Shown here piece by piece: positions 14,242 through 21,652 of a stretch of 24,428 bases of DNA. The DNA is from JACRDV01 sp024860865 [NCBI: Methanobacteriota archaeon] (GTDB lineage Archaea > JACRDV01). The position numbers and the translations under genes are program-made. Where the stretch lies: contig JACRDV010000082.1 of NCBI GenBank assembly GCA_024860865.1, positions 1 through 24,428 of the forward strand, given 5' to 3'. Each line of letters begins with the position of its first letter. The stretch's first letter is position 1. The notes beneath the pieces were generated by a model, which did no database searches, had not been told where the DNA came from, and was given only the letters and a program-made list of their open reading frames with translations.

Positions 14242-15431
14242 TGGAGTTCGATATAGTTGTCGTTGGAGCCGGCCCAGCAGGCTCAAGCGCCGCAAGAGTT
14301 GCTGCTCAAAACGGCGCTAAAGTTTTGCTTCTTGAAAAGCGTCAAGAGATAGGTGCCCCAAAACGATGCGGTGAAGCTGCTCCAACTACCGAAGAATTTG
14401 AGAAACTCGGAGTTAAAATAATTTCTCAGGTGATAAGGAATGAAATTCGAGGTTATTCCTTTTATTCTCCAAAAGGAATAAATGTAAAAGTTGTTTGGGA
14501 TCATCCAGTTGGATATATGCTTGAGCGCAAAATGTTTGATAAATTTTTAGCAATTCAAGCAGCTCAAGCTGGCGCTCAAATAATGGTTAAAGCTAGAGCA
14601 ATTAATTTACTGAAGGGGAATGGTAAAATTGTCGGTGTAAAAATCAACCATTTTGGCGAAGAATTTGATGTTGATACTAAAATTGTGATTGCAGCTGATG
14701 GCGTTGAATCGAAAATTGCTAGATGGGCAGGCTTAAATTCAAAATCTCTTCGAGATGCAACTTCAAATGTCCAATTTGAGATGGCTGGTATTGAGTTAAG
14801 AGATCCAAACTTAATAGAATTCTATTTTGGAAGCAAAGTTGCGCCTGGAGGTTATGCTTGGATTTTTCCGAAGGGAGATTATACTGCTAATGTCGGATTA
14901 GGGATCAGAGGCGGACAAACTACTGCTTTTCAATATTTGAAGAAATTTATTGAGTCGAAAGAAAATCTAAGAAATGGAGCAATAATTGAGGTTAATGTTG
15001 GAGCAACTCCAATTGGAGGACCAATTGAAAAAACAGTTTCTGATAATTTAATTGCAGTAGGAGATACCGCTGGCCACATCAACCCCGTCACTGGCGGCGG
15101 AATATATAATGCTGTGCTATGTGGAATAATTGCTGGAGAAGTAGCAGCTAAAGCAGTCCAAGAAGGAGATACTTCTGAAACAAGGTTGTTTGAATATGAA
15201 GAAAGGTGGAAGAAAGCTATTTTAACAAATTTGGAAAAGGGTTTGCGAATAAAAAGTGTGTTGGAAAAAATGAGTGACGAAGAACTCGATGCTCTTGCTG
15301 AGGTCCTTGAAGGTAAAGATGTTGTGCGATTGTTTAGGGAAGATCCAATGACAGTATTTATAGAGCTTATGAAAAGGTCACCTAAGCTTTCCATCAAACT
15401 TTTACTTGATCTAAGCGGATTTCGAAAATGA
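14241..15431 (+). CDS. Geranylgeranyl reductase (digeranylgeranylglycerophospholipid reductase family)
   Basis: This flavoenzyme reduces the double bonds of geranylgeranyl chains in archaeal membrane lipids. The 396-residue protein has the FAD-binding VVVGAGPAGSSAARVA (6-21), the family motif PKRCGEAA, the substrate-region signature GGYAWIFPKGDYTANVGLG, and the second FAD motif GDTAGHINPVTGGGIYNA. All expected blocks are present, and the length is normal. The enzyme draws electrons from reduced ferredoxin, whose gene overlaps it by one base. A T-rich terminator region follows. Related members act on chlorophyll or quinone side chains, but lipid reduction is the expected role in an archaeon. 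Confidence 0.93.
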   Translation: MEFDIVVVGAGPAGSSAARVAAQNGAKVLLLEKRQEIGAPKRCGEAAPTTEEFEKLGVKIISQVIRNEIRGYSFYSPKGINVKVVWDHPVGYMLERKMFDKFLAIQAAQAGAQIMVKARAINLLKGNGKIVGVKINHFGEEFDVDTKIVIAADGVESKIARWAGLNSKSLRDATSNVQFEMAGIELRDPNLIEFYFGSKVAPGGYAWIFPKGDYTANVGLGIRGGQTTAFQYLKKFIESKENLRNGAIIEVNVGATPIGGPIEKTVSDNLIAVGDTAGHINPVTGGGIYNAVLCGIIAGEVAAKAVQEGDTSETRLFEYEERWKKAILTNLEKGLRIKSVLEKMSDEELDALAEVLEGKDVVRLFREDPMTVFIELMKRSPKLSIKLLLDLSGFRK

Positions 15432-15445
15432 GTTATATCCTTAAA

Positions 15446-15489
15446 TTTTTTCTTTAATAGATACAAGAGATTAAAGTTTTCTTTTTTTT
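15446..15489 (+). terminator. T-rich terminator region after the geranylgeranyl reductase gene
   Basis: Two T tracts lie at 15446-15454 and 15477-15489; the second has runs of 4 and 8 T. They follow the stop by 15-46 bases, as expected for factor-poor archaeal termination. Confidence 0.55.
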
Positions 15490-15591
15490 CATTGTTGTTT
15501 TATAAAGTATAGAAAGTTGAGTAGGCCACCCCATTTATACTGGTTGTTTTATTGTTGTTTTTGTTAATTATCAAAGTGGGAGAGATAAAAA

Positions 15592-15601
15592 TTTTTAAAT
15601 A
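15592..15601 (+). promoter_or_regulatory. TATA box of the thiF-Fe-S-moaD-aor operon
   Basis: TTTTTAAATA lies 24-33 bases before the ATG at 15625, and that ATG has no ribosome site, so a leaderless message is expected. No other clear promoter precedes the aldehyde oxidoreductase gene, so this element probably drives all four genes. Confidence 0.6.
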
Positions 15602-15624
15602 GGAAACATCAGAAAACAACTGAT

Positions 15625-16701
15625 ATGCCTAGTGAATTTAAGGAACTTCCTGAAGAAGAATATTTAGAGATTTATTCTAGGCAAATAGTTCTCAAGGATA
15701 TAAACTATGAAGGCCAGTTGAAACTTAGAAATGCTAAGGTTTGTATAGTGGGGCTAGGAGGCCTAGGCAGTCCAGCAGCAATTCAGCTGACAGGTATGGG
15801 TGTTGGACATCTACGTCTTGTTGACAGAGACATTGTTGAACGAACTGATTTGCATAGGCAATATCTTTATGGTGTAAATGTCCTTGGATATCCTAAAGTT
15901 GAAGCTGCTGCGAAGAGATTAAATGATTTAAATCCAGGCGTAAAGATAGAACCTTTGCCAATTTATTTAACAGCATACAATGTTGAGAGCATTATAAAAG
16001 GAATGGATGTTGTTGTTGACGGTTTAGATACAATATAACCCCGTTACATTATAAACAGAGCATGTGTCAAACATAGAATACCTTATGTTTTTGGAGCAGC
16101 TCTTGAGGCTTTTGGGAATGTGTCTACAATAATTCCCTATAAAACACCTTGCCTTGAGTGCCATTACCGCGATCTTAAGAATAGAATGTTTCCAACTTGT
16201 GCTGTAGCTGGAGTTCACCCTCCTATAGTTAACATAATCTCGAGTTTAGAGGTATCTGAAGCAGTTAGGATAATCACAGGTAAAAATCCAAACTTAATGA
16301 ATAAAATGCTTTTTTGTGACCTTAGGAATCTTGGATTTGATATAGTACAAATTCACCGCAGAGAAGACTGCCCCGTTTGTGGGCTCAAACCCATCGAGAA
16401 AACCATTAAGCACGAAGTTATTGAAGAAATTTGTGGAAGGGGTGGGAAAAGAACATTTGTAGTTGCACCAAGAGAAAACTTAGAATTAAACATGAATACT
16501 CTATATGAAGTTTTAAAAACAAAAGGGTACATTAGAGTGAGAGCTAATCTTGGCATAAATATGGCCTATAATCAAAAAGCGATTAGCATTCTTAAAAGTG
16601 GCGTTATGATAGCAAAAGGCTTCGATGAAAGAGAAGAAGTTCTTAAAATTTACAAAAATATAATAGAAAACTTGGGTATCCCTTGGACGCGTGTAGAATA
16701 A
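15625..16701 (+). pseudogene. ThiF/MoeB/HesA-type E1-like adenylyltransferase interrupted by in-frame TAA
   Basis: E1-like enzymes adenylate the C-terminal Gly-Gly of MoaD/ThiS-type sulfur carriers. The reading frame covers 358 codons plus stop, but codon 138 (16036-16038) is TAA. On both sides the protein reads as continuous family sequence: VVVDGLDTI, stop, PRYIINRACVKHRIPYVFGA. The N-terminal part has the ATP-binding VGLGGLGSPAA and the block VERTDLHRQYLY. The C-terminal part has zinc cysteines in PCLECHYR and CPVCG, the segment CAVAGVHPPIVNIISSLE, and an extra domain of about 90 residues. There is no frameshift. It could be a fresh pseudogene, an assembly error, two separately translated parts (GTG at 16120) or readthrough. 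A MoaD-like gene with an intact Gly-Gly tail lies downstream in the same operon. Confidence 0.85.
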
Positions 16702-16733
16702 TTTAGAAAATATTTTGAATCAAAAATAGAGAG

Positions 16734-16988
16734 GTGTTATTTATTCAAACTTTATCTGCTTCTTTAGAAAAGTGCACTGGATGCTTAGTTTGTGCTTTAG
16801 TATGTTCTATGATTTATGAAGGAGCATTTAATCCTAGAAGTGCTCGAATAACAATTGTAAAGACAATAGCTGGGGTTCCAAAGGATATTAAAATTAGCGC
16901 TGTCAAATGCCCAATATGCATAAAAGAAGGAAAAAATCGTTGCGTTGAACTTTGTCCATTTGATGCTTTAAAAGCAGTAGGGATATAA
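16734..16988 (+). CDS. Ferredoxin-like Fe-S protein associated with AOR
   Basis: This small protein resembles the 4Fe-4S subunits found beside aldehyde ferredoxin oxidoreductases and is the likely electron acceptor or relay for that enzyme. It has two cysteine sets: KCTGCLVCALVCS (C-x2-C-x2-C-x3-C) near the start, and KCPICIKEGKNRCVELCPF (C-x2-C-x8-C-x3-C-P). The segment EGAFNPRSARI between them is typical of this group. The start is uncertain. A GTG at 16734 is possible, but the GAGGTG that contains it looks like a ribosome site serving a start a few codons later, where only an ATT (16743) is in frame. It lies 32 bases after the ThiF-like frame and 2 bases before moaD. Confidence 0.82.
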   Translation: MLFIQTLSASLEKCTGCLVCALVCSMIYEGAFNPRSARITIVKTIAGVPKDIKISAVKCPICIKEGKNRCVELCPFDALKAVGI

Positions 16989-16990
16989 AT

Positions 16991-17278
16991 TTGAAGGTAA
17001 AGGTAGAGCTATTTGCCAATCTAAGAGAGATAGTTGGCAAAAAAGAAGTGGAAGAAGAAATTCATGAAGGGTCTACTGTATTTGGATTGGTCAAGCATAT
17101 GGCCAAAAAATATGGAAAAGAATTTGAAAGCTTCATTTTCGATGAGAATGGAGAGATTCAGGCATTTATTACTATTTTAGCCGGAGAAAAAGAGCTAACT
17201 AAGGTAACAAGTGGCTTTAATGTGGAGTTAAAAGAAGGAGAAAGGGTTGCTATTCTTTTACCATTTTTTGGAGGGTAA
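16991..17278 (+). CDS. moaD: MoaD-like sulfur carrier (ubiquitin fold)
   Basis: The protein carries sulfur as a C-terminal thiocarboxylate for pyranopterin synthesis, or acts as a small archaeal modifier. The 95-residue sequence has the beta-grasp pattern VKVELFANLREIVGKKEVEE, then GERVAILLPFFGG, ending in the required Gly-Gly. The start is TTG at 16991, directly after the previous stop; GGAT at 16980-16983 is a weak ribosome site. The position between an E1-like gene and a tungsten oxidoreductase argues for a cofactor role, with AOR as the end user. A SAMP-like role cannot be ruled out. Confidence 0.9.
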   Translation: MKVKVELFANLREIVGKKEVEEEIHEGSTVFGLVKHMAKKYGKEFESFIFDENGEIQAFITILAGEKELTKVTSGFNVELKEGERVAILLPFFGG

Positions 17279-17281
17279 GAG

Positions 17282-19168
17282 TTGAAGTTATATGGATATA
17301 TGGAAAAAATTTTGCACGTAAATTTAAGTGAAGAAAAAATTTGGACCGAGCCACTGAAGGAAGAATTTGCAAGAATGTATCTCGGTGGCAATGGATTTGC
17401 TGCTCGAATATTATATGATGAAGTAAAACAGGGCACTGATCCATTTGATTCAGAGAATAGAATAATCTTCTTCACAGGCCCAGCAAACGGGACAATTGCT
17501 CCAATGGCAGCAAAATTTGGAATCGCATTCAAATCACCTGGGACTAACACTTGGATGGATACTTATTGCAGTGGTAGCTTTGGTTATGAGTTAAAATACG
17601 CAGGATATGATTGTTTAGTAATTAGCGGTAAAAGCAAGAAGCCAGTATATCTTTTCATGGATGATGATAACGTTGAGATAAGAGATGCTTGCAAATTTTG
17701 GGGGAGAGACACATTCAAAACTCAATCAATGATTAAGAATGAGCTTAAAGATGATACAATTGGAGTTGCTTGCATAGGGGTAGGTGGAGAAAATTTGGTT
17801 CGATACGCTTGTGTAATCTCAGATCAAAGAGCGGCTGGAGCCGGTGGAGCTGGTGCAGTAATGGGTTCAAAGAATTTAAAGGCTGTGGCTGCAAGAGGTA
17901 CAAAAAAAGTGGCTATACCTGATTTTAACAAATTAGTAGAGCTAGTACAAAAAGTTGTGAAAACTTTCAAAGCTAATCCAGGATACAAGGTTCATGGGAG
18001 ATATGGAAGCGGAGCTGGAGTTTTAAGATTGCAGAAAATCGGTGCTCTTCCAGCAAATAATTGGCAAGAAGAAGTTTTCGATTACGCTGAGGAAATCAGT
18101 GCAGAGAAACAACATGAAAAGTATGTAAAGAAAAATGTCTGTTGTATTTCTTGTTTTGTTCCATGTAGTAAATATACAGTAGTTGATGATCCAAGTAGCC
18201 CATACTATGGCGCAGCTACAGTCGGTCCAGAGTACGAAGGTCAATATGGACTTGGAACCGTTGTTGGCAATCGAAGTTTAGAGGCATTGATTAAAGCTGA
18301 CCAACTCAGCGATTATTATGGACTTGGCCAAATTTCTGCTGGAGTATGCATAGCTTTTGCTATGGAATGTTATGAAAAAGGATTGATTACAAAAAAAGAA
18401 ACAGATGGACTAGACTTGAGGTTTGGAAATAATGGAGCTTTAATGGAAATGTTGCGAAAGATTGCTTATAGAGAGGGTCTTGGAGATATACTTGCAGAAG
18501 GAGTTAAAGCGGCTGCAGAGAAGCTTAGTAAAATTGTAGGTAAAGATTTATCATATTATGCACTTGAGGCTAAAGGTATGGAAGTAGCTGGGCATTCTCC
18601 AAGAAGCGTTAAAAGCCAAGCCGTTGGTTGGGCAATAACTTCTAAGGGATCTACTCATATGGATGTAAGACCCTATGCTGAAGAATCTGGTGAAATCGAC
18701 CGCAAGACAGTTGTAGGAAAGGGAAAATTAGCAAAAGATTGCCAAGACCGCACAGCTATTGAGGATTCGTTGATTATATGTCGCTTTGAGGAGAGAGTTG
18801 GCGGTTTGTTTTTAACTCAGACTCATGTTGACATAGTTAATTTAGTAACAGACATGAGTATTGATCTAAAGGAATTAATTAGAATCGCAGAGCGCATTAA
18901 CCTTTTGGAGAGAGCTTTTAACTTACGAGAAGGTTTTCGAAGAAAGGACGATACTATACCTAAAAGATTCATGGAAGAGCCTATACCTAAGGGATTATCA
19001 AAAGGCATGGTAACTCCAAGGCAAGAACTCGATATAATGCTTGACGAGTACTATGAAGCTAGAGGATGTGACAAACGAAACGGAATTATTCTTCCAGAAA
19101 AATTGCGCGAGCTTGGGGTGAATGATGTAGCCCGAGATATGGAGAAGTTATCGAAAGAAGAATATTAG
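17282..19168 (+). CDS. aor: Aldehyde ferredoxin oxidoreductase (tungsten pterin enzyme)
   Basis: The enzyme oxidises aldehydes to carboxylic acids with ferredoxin, using a tungsten bis-pterin centre and one [4Fe-4S] cluster. The 628-residue protein has the N-terminal domain (GYMEKILHVNLSEEKIW, MYLGGNGFAARILYDE), the block RAAGAGGAGAVMGSKNLKA, and the cluster ligands Cys288, Cys291, Cys295 (CISCFVPC) and Cys500 (SLIICRF). The cofactor-binding region KADQLSDYYGLGQISAG is present. The first three cluster positions match those I remember for the Pyrococcus furiosus enzyme. Start is TTG at 17282 with GGAGGG 6 bases upstream. The substrate subtype (AOR, FOR, GAPOR or WOR) cannot be read from the sequence. 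It is the last gene of its operon. Confidence 0.93.
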   Translation: MKLYGYMEKILHVNLSEEKIWTEPLKEEFARMYLGGNGFAARILYDEVKQGTDPFDSENRIIFFTGPANGTIAPMAAKFGIAFKSPGTNTWMDTYCSGSFGYELKYAGYDCLVISGKSKKPVYLFMDDDNVEIRDACKFWGRDTFKTQSMIKNELKDDTIGVACIGVGGENLVRYACVISDQRAAGAGGAGAVMGSKNLKAVAARGTKKVAIPDFNKLVELVQKVVKTFKANPGYKVHGRYGSGAGVLRLQKIGALPANNWQEEVFDYAEEISAEKQHEKYVKKNVCCISCFVPCSKYTVVDDPSSPYYGAATVGPEYEGQYGLGTVVGNRSLEALIKADQLSDYYGLGQISAGVCIAFAMECYEKGLITKKETDGLDLRFGNNGALMEMLRKIAYREGLGDILAEGVKAAAEKLSKIVGKDLSYYALEAKGMEVAGHSPRSVKSQAVGWAITSKGSTHMDVRPYAEESGEIDRKTVVGKGKLAKDCQDRTAIEDSLIICRFEERVGGLFLTQTHVDIVNLVTDMSIDLKELIRIAERINLLERAFNLREGFRRKDDTIPKRFMEEPIPKGLSKGMVTPRQELDIMLDEYYEARGCDKRNGIILPEKLRELGVNDVARDMEKLSKEEY

Positions 19169-19228
19169 CGACTGAGAGGGCAAATTCTTTATTATTCTTG
19201 TTATTCTATTATTAACAAAGGGATTAAT

Positions 19229-19519
19229 TTGGCTACAGAAAGTGATATTTTGAGTCAATTTGATGCAGATGAAGCTGCATATTGGAGCATGAGGGAGGAG
19301 CTATTAAAAGAGTTTAAGGGCAAGTGGGTAGCTGTGCACAATAGAAAAGTTGTCGCTTCAGGAAATAACCAAAGTGAAGTAATTAAAAGCGCGTATGAGG
19401 TTTTAGGCAAATCACCGTTTTATCTCAATTGTGTGGGCGAGGAGGACAAAGTTGGTAAGCGGGTATATAGATGTTTAGCGGCTTTGATAATTCAGTTGCT
19501 CCACCGTTCCCATGGCTAA
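19229..19519 (+). CDS. DUF5678-like small protein
   Basis: The 96-residue protein carries the pattern of DUF5678: FKGKWVAVHNRKVVASGNNQ, followed by a helix and SPFYLNCVGEED. Such domains are often found beside retropepsin-like proteases in archaea; their job is not known to me. The start is TTG at 19229 with AAAGGGAT upstream. After VYR (about residue 81) the sequence turns into a tail (CLAALIIQLLHRSHG) that does not look conserved, and this tail overlaps the protease gene by 49 bases. The real functional end may therefore be near residue 80, or the two genes may be fused in relatives. Confidence 0.65.
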   Translation: MATESDILSQFDADEAAYWSMREELLKEFKGKWVAVHNRKVVASGNNQSEVIKSAYEVLGKSPFYLNCVGEEDKVGKRVYRCLAALIIQLLHRSHG

Positions 19520-19854
19520 TGACGACACTTACAAATCCTTCAAAAACAAGCGAGCAAAAAGTTAAGGGATATATTGATACTGGTAGCGATGGAAGCGCGA
19601 TACCCATTAAATTAGGTCAGGATCTTGGTCTTTTCAAATACCCAATTGCTCGTGCCGAAATAAGCGGGCTTGGTGGAAAGCTAGAACAAAGAATCCTATA
19701 CGGTCTTGTCATAGAAATTGCTGGACAAGACGTAGCTATAGCTGTAGATATCCGTGATGATTTAGATTTTGTGCTTTTAGGGCGAGACATCCTGCAATAT
19801 TTTTCGCTTATGATTGATTGGAAACAGAGAATTGTAAGAATTAAGGATCCTTGA
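19471..19854 (+). CDS. Retropepsin-like aspartic protease
   Basis: This is a 127-residue protein with the aspartic protease signature YIDTGSDGSAIPIKLG (Asp36-Thr-Gly-Ser) and the second half-site strand DFVLLGRDILQYFSLMIDW. One catalytic Asp per chain means it would act as a homodimer, as retroviral protease does. There is no signal peptide or membrane segment, and no natural substrate is known. The ATG at 19471 comes directly after an in-frame TAG, so it is the earliest possible start; the ribosome site is poor, and the start lies inside the DUF5678 gene in another frame. Co-translation with DUF5678 is likely, and the DUF5678 protein may be its partner or substrate. Confidence 0.75.
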   Translation: MFSGFDNSVAPPFPWLMTTLTNPSKTSEQKVKGYIDTGSDGSAIPIKLGQDLGLFKYPIARAEISGLGGKLEQRILYGLVIEIAGQDVAIAVDIRDDLDFVLLGRDILQYFSLMIDWKQRIVRIKDP

Positions 19855-19877
19855 TTCAAATTTCGTTCTTCTTGGTG

Positions 19878-19902
19878 ATTTAAAATAAGTCTTATTTTAA
19901 AT
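19878..19902. repeat. Perfect 12-bp inverted repeat before the TauE/SafE-like gene
   Basis: ATTTAAAATAAG and CTTATTTTAAAT are exact inverted copies around a single T at 19890, 37 bases before the ATG at 19939. The centre and right arm overlap the AT-rich stretch where the promoter of the transporter gene should be, so an operator for a dimeric regulator is plausible. The T-rich right flank could instead make it the end of the protease transcript. No regulator gene is adjacent. Confidence 0.7.
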
Positions 19903-19938
19903 TTTATTTTAGATAGATAAGGAATGGGAGAAAATTAA

Positions 19939-20922
19939 ATGTTATTTCCCGTTGCAGGCGTTGACATAAATCCATTAATACCGTTTTTTGTGGGTTTGAT
20001 AATGGCATTTATTTTATCACCAGTTGGTCTTTCAGGAGGTTTCTTGACTTTACCCTTCATGATCACAGCTCTTGGATTTGCCAAGCCAAGCGTAAGTCCA
20101 ACTAATCTTGCTTTTAATCTAATTGGACCAATTGGAGCTATAGTTAGTTTTGCAAGAGAGGGAAGAATGAGTTGGGCATTGGGTTTATGTGCGTGTATTG
20201 GCACGGTGGTTGGAGCGCTTATTGGACCTATAATAAGAGTTCAATATCTATTTCAGCCAGCGCCTTACAAAGCAGTCGTCGGCGCTTTCATGTTGATTGC
20301 GGCTATAAGATTATTTTATGAAACTACTTCATGGTATTACAGGGGCAAAACTGAGTTGAAAGCACTAAAAGAGAAATTTAATGCTCGAGCGAAAGAAATT
20401 AAAGAGAAGCAAAAATCAGCTATAGCTGCAGGACTTGCACCAGAGGCAACCATCAAAACGATTTTTATATCACTTTCTAAAGTCAGATTCAAATTTTGGG
20501 GAGAGGAATTTGAGTTTGCTCCACCTCCTTTGATTCTCATAAGCTTTATAATTGGTTTGGTTTCATCTCTGATTGGTGTAGGTGGAGCATTTCTTTTAGT
20601 ACCAACTTTCGTTTCAGTAAGTGGCCTTCCAATTTATGCCATAACAGGAGCGACTTTATTGTTTACATATCTCACATCTGTTGTAGGAATTTTTGGATAT
20701 TACTTTGTGACACCTATCTTCACCAGTGAACTTCCAGTGGGCCCAGATTGGTCTCTTGGATTGCTACTTGGAGCTGGAGGATTTTTTGGGGGATACCTTG
20801 GAGCAAAAGTACAAAAGTATGTACCGGAGGGACTCCTAAAGTACCTGCTGGGTGGAGTAGTGGGGATCTGGGGTATGCTATACATACTAAATTATTTCAT
20901 AGAATTACCGATTAAGATATAA
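19939..20922 (+). CDS. Sulfite exporter TauE/SafE (TSUP) family membrane transporter
   Basis: This 327-residue membrane protein has about eight hydrophobic segments in two repeats of the TSUP fold. The first repeat starts LIPFFVGLIMAFILSPVGLS and the second ILISFIIGLVSSLIGVGGAF, each followed by a Pro/Gly-rich turn. A charged cytoplasmic loop of about 60 residues (about 135-195, rich in Lys and Glu) separates them and is longer than usual. TSUP members move sulfite, sulfoacetate, taurine-derived anions and similar small anions. The substrate here is unknown; the setting beside tungsten/molybdenum cofactor genes hints at sulfur supply, but this is inference. GGGAGAAA precedes the ATG. The palindrome at 19878-19902 may regulate it. 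Confidence 0.88.
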   Translation: MLFPVAGVDINPLIPFFVGLIMAFILSPVGLSGGFLTLPFMITALGFAKPSVSPTNLAFNLIGPIGAIVSFAREGRMSWALGLCACIGTVVGALIGPIIRVQYLFQPAPYKAVVGAFMLIAAIRLFYETTSWYYRGKTELKALKEKFNARAKEIKEKQKSAIAAGLAPEATIKTIFISLSKVRFKFWGEEFEFAPPPLILISFIIGLVSSLIGVGGAFLLVPTFVSVSGLPIYAITGATLLFTYLTSVVGIFGYYFVTPIFTSELPVGPDWSLGLLLGAGGFFGGYLGAKVQKYVPEGLLKYLLGGVVGIWGMLYILNYFIELPIKI

Positions 20923-20947
20923 ATTGATGAAGTTCTAAGTTCATAAG

Positions 20948-20957
20948 AAATTATTAT
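20948..20957 (+). promoter_or_regulatory. TATA-like element before mobB
   Basis: AAATTATTAT, running into ATAAA, lies 21-30 bases before the ATG at 20978. This supports a leaderless start at that ATG rather than at the GTG at 20969. Confidence 0.4.
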
Positions 20958-20977
20958 AAATTCTTAAAGTGATAATT

Positions 20978-21652
20978 ATGAAAGCTTTTTCAGTAGTTGG
21001 AATCGAAAGAAGCGTTGGTAAAACATCTCTTGTTGAGGCTTTAGTTAAAAAATTTATATCTCGCGGTTATAAAGTAGGAACAATTAAACACGTTACACAC
21101 GATCCGTTTACAATTGATACCTCTGGGAAAGATACCTTTCGCCATTCTCAAGCTGGAGCAAAAGTAGTTGTAAGTGTGGCATCTTCTGAAACCGCAGTGA
21201 TTTATAAAACAGATCAAGAAATGGATGCCAGTCAAGTGTTAGACTTCTTTCAAGATGTTGATTTGGTAGTTGTTGAGGGCTGGAGTTCGGTCAAATTGCC
21301 AAGAGTAATAATTGCTCGAACTGCTGATGAAGCAAAGAAAAAATTTTTGGATGGCGCAATATTGGCAATAACTGGACCAATTGCAGAAAATGCAAGCGAG
21401 AAATCTAAGTTAAAGGATATCCCTATCTTCGATAATAGATCTGAAATATTGAAGCTTGCTGATTTAATTGAAGATAAATTAGTTTTAAAAGAAAAAATCC
21501 CTAAAACCGTTGAACTTAAAATAGATGGAAAACATATTCCTCTTGTTCCATTTGTTCAAGATTTCATTAAAAGCACTATAACAGGGATGGTTTCTTCTTT
21601 AAAAAAAGTAGAACCAAATGCGAAAGAGATAAGGTTGATTATTAGAAAATAA
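20978..21652 (+). CDS. mobB: MobB, molybdopterin-guanine dinucleotide biosynthesis GTPase-like adapter
   Basis: MobB is a P-loop protein that assists MobA in adding a nucleotide to the pterin cofactor. The Walker A motif GIERSVGKTSL lies at residues 8-18. The family blocks VGTIKHVTHD, DTFRHSQAGAKVVV and LVVVEGWSS follow. From the ATG at 20978 there are 224 residues, longer than the simple bacterial form; the extra C-terminal region (about 175-224, VELKIDGKHIPLVPFVQDF onward) looks like the separate domain seen on some archaeal members. A GTG at 20969 would add three residues, but the TATA spacing favours 20978. No mobA is present in the window. Confidence 0.9.
   Translation: MKAFSVVGIERSVGKTSLVEALVKKFISRGYKVGTIKHVTHDPFTIDTSGKDTFRHSQAGAKVVVSVASSETAVIYKTDQEMDASQVLDFFQDVDLVVVEGWSSVKLPRVIIARTADEAKKKFLDGAILAITGPIAENASEKSKLKDIPIFDNRSEILKLADLIEDKLVLKEKIPKTVELKIDGKHIPLVPFVQDFIKSTITGMVSSLKKVEPNAKEIRLIIRK

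Noticed and set aside
15625-16701. Selenocysteine or pyrrolysine recoding in the ThiF-like gene
   Set aside because: The codon is TAA, whereas these use TGA and TAG, and no SECIS- or PYLIS-like structure is evident just after it.
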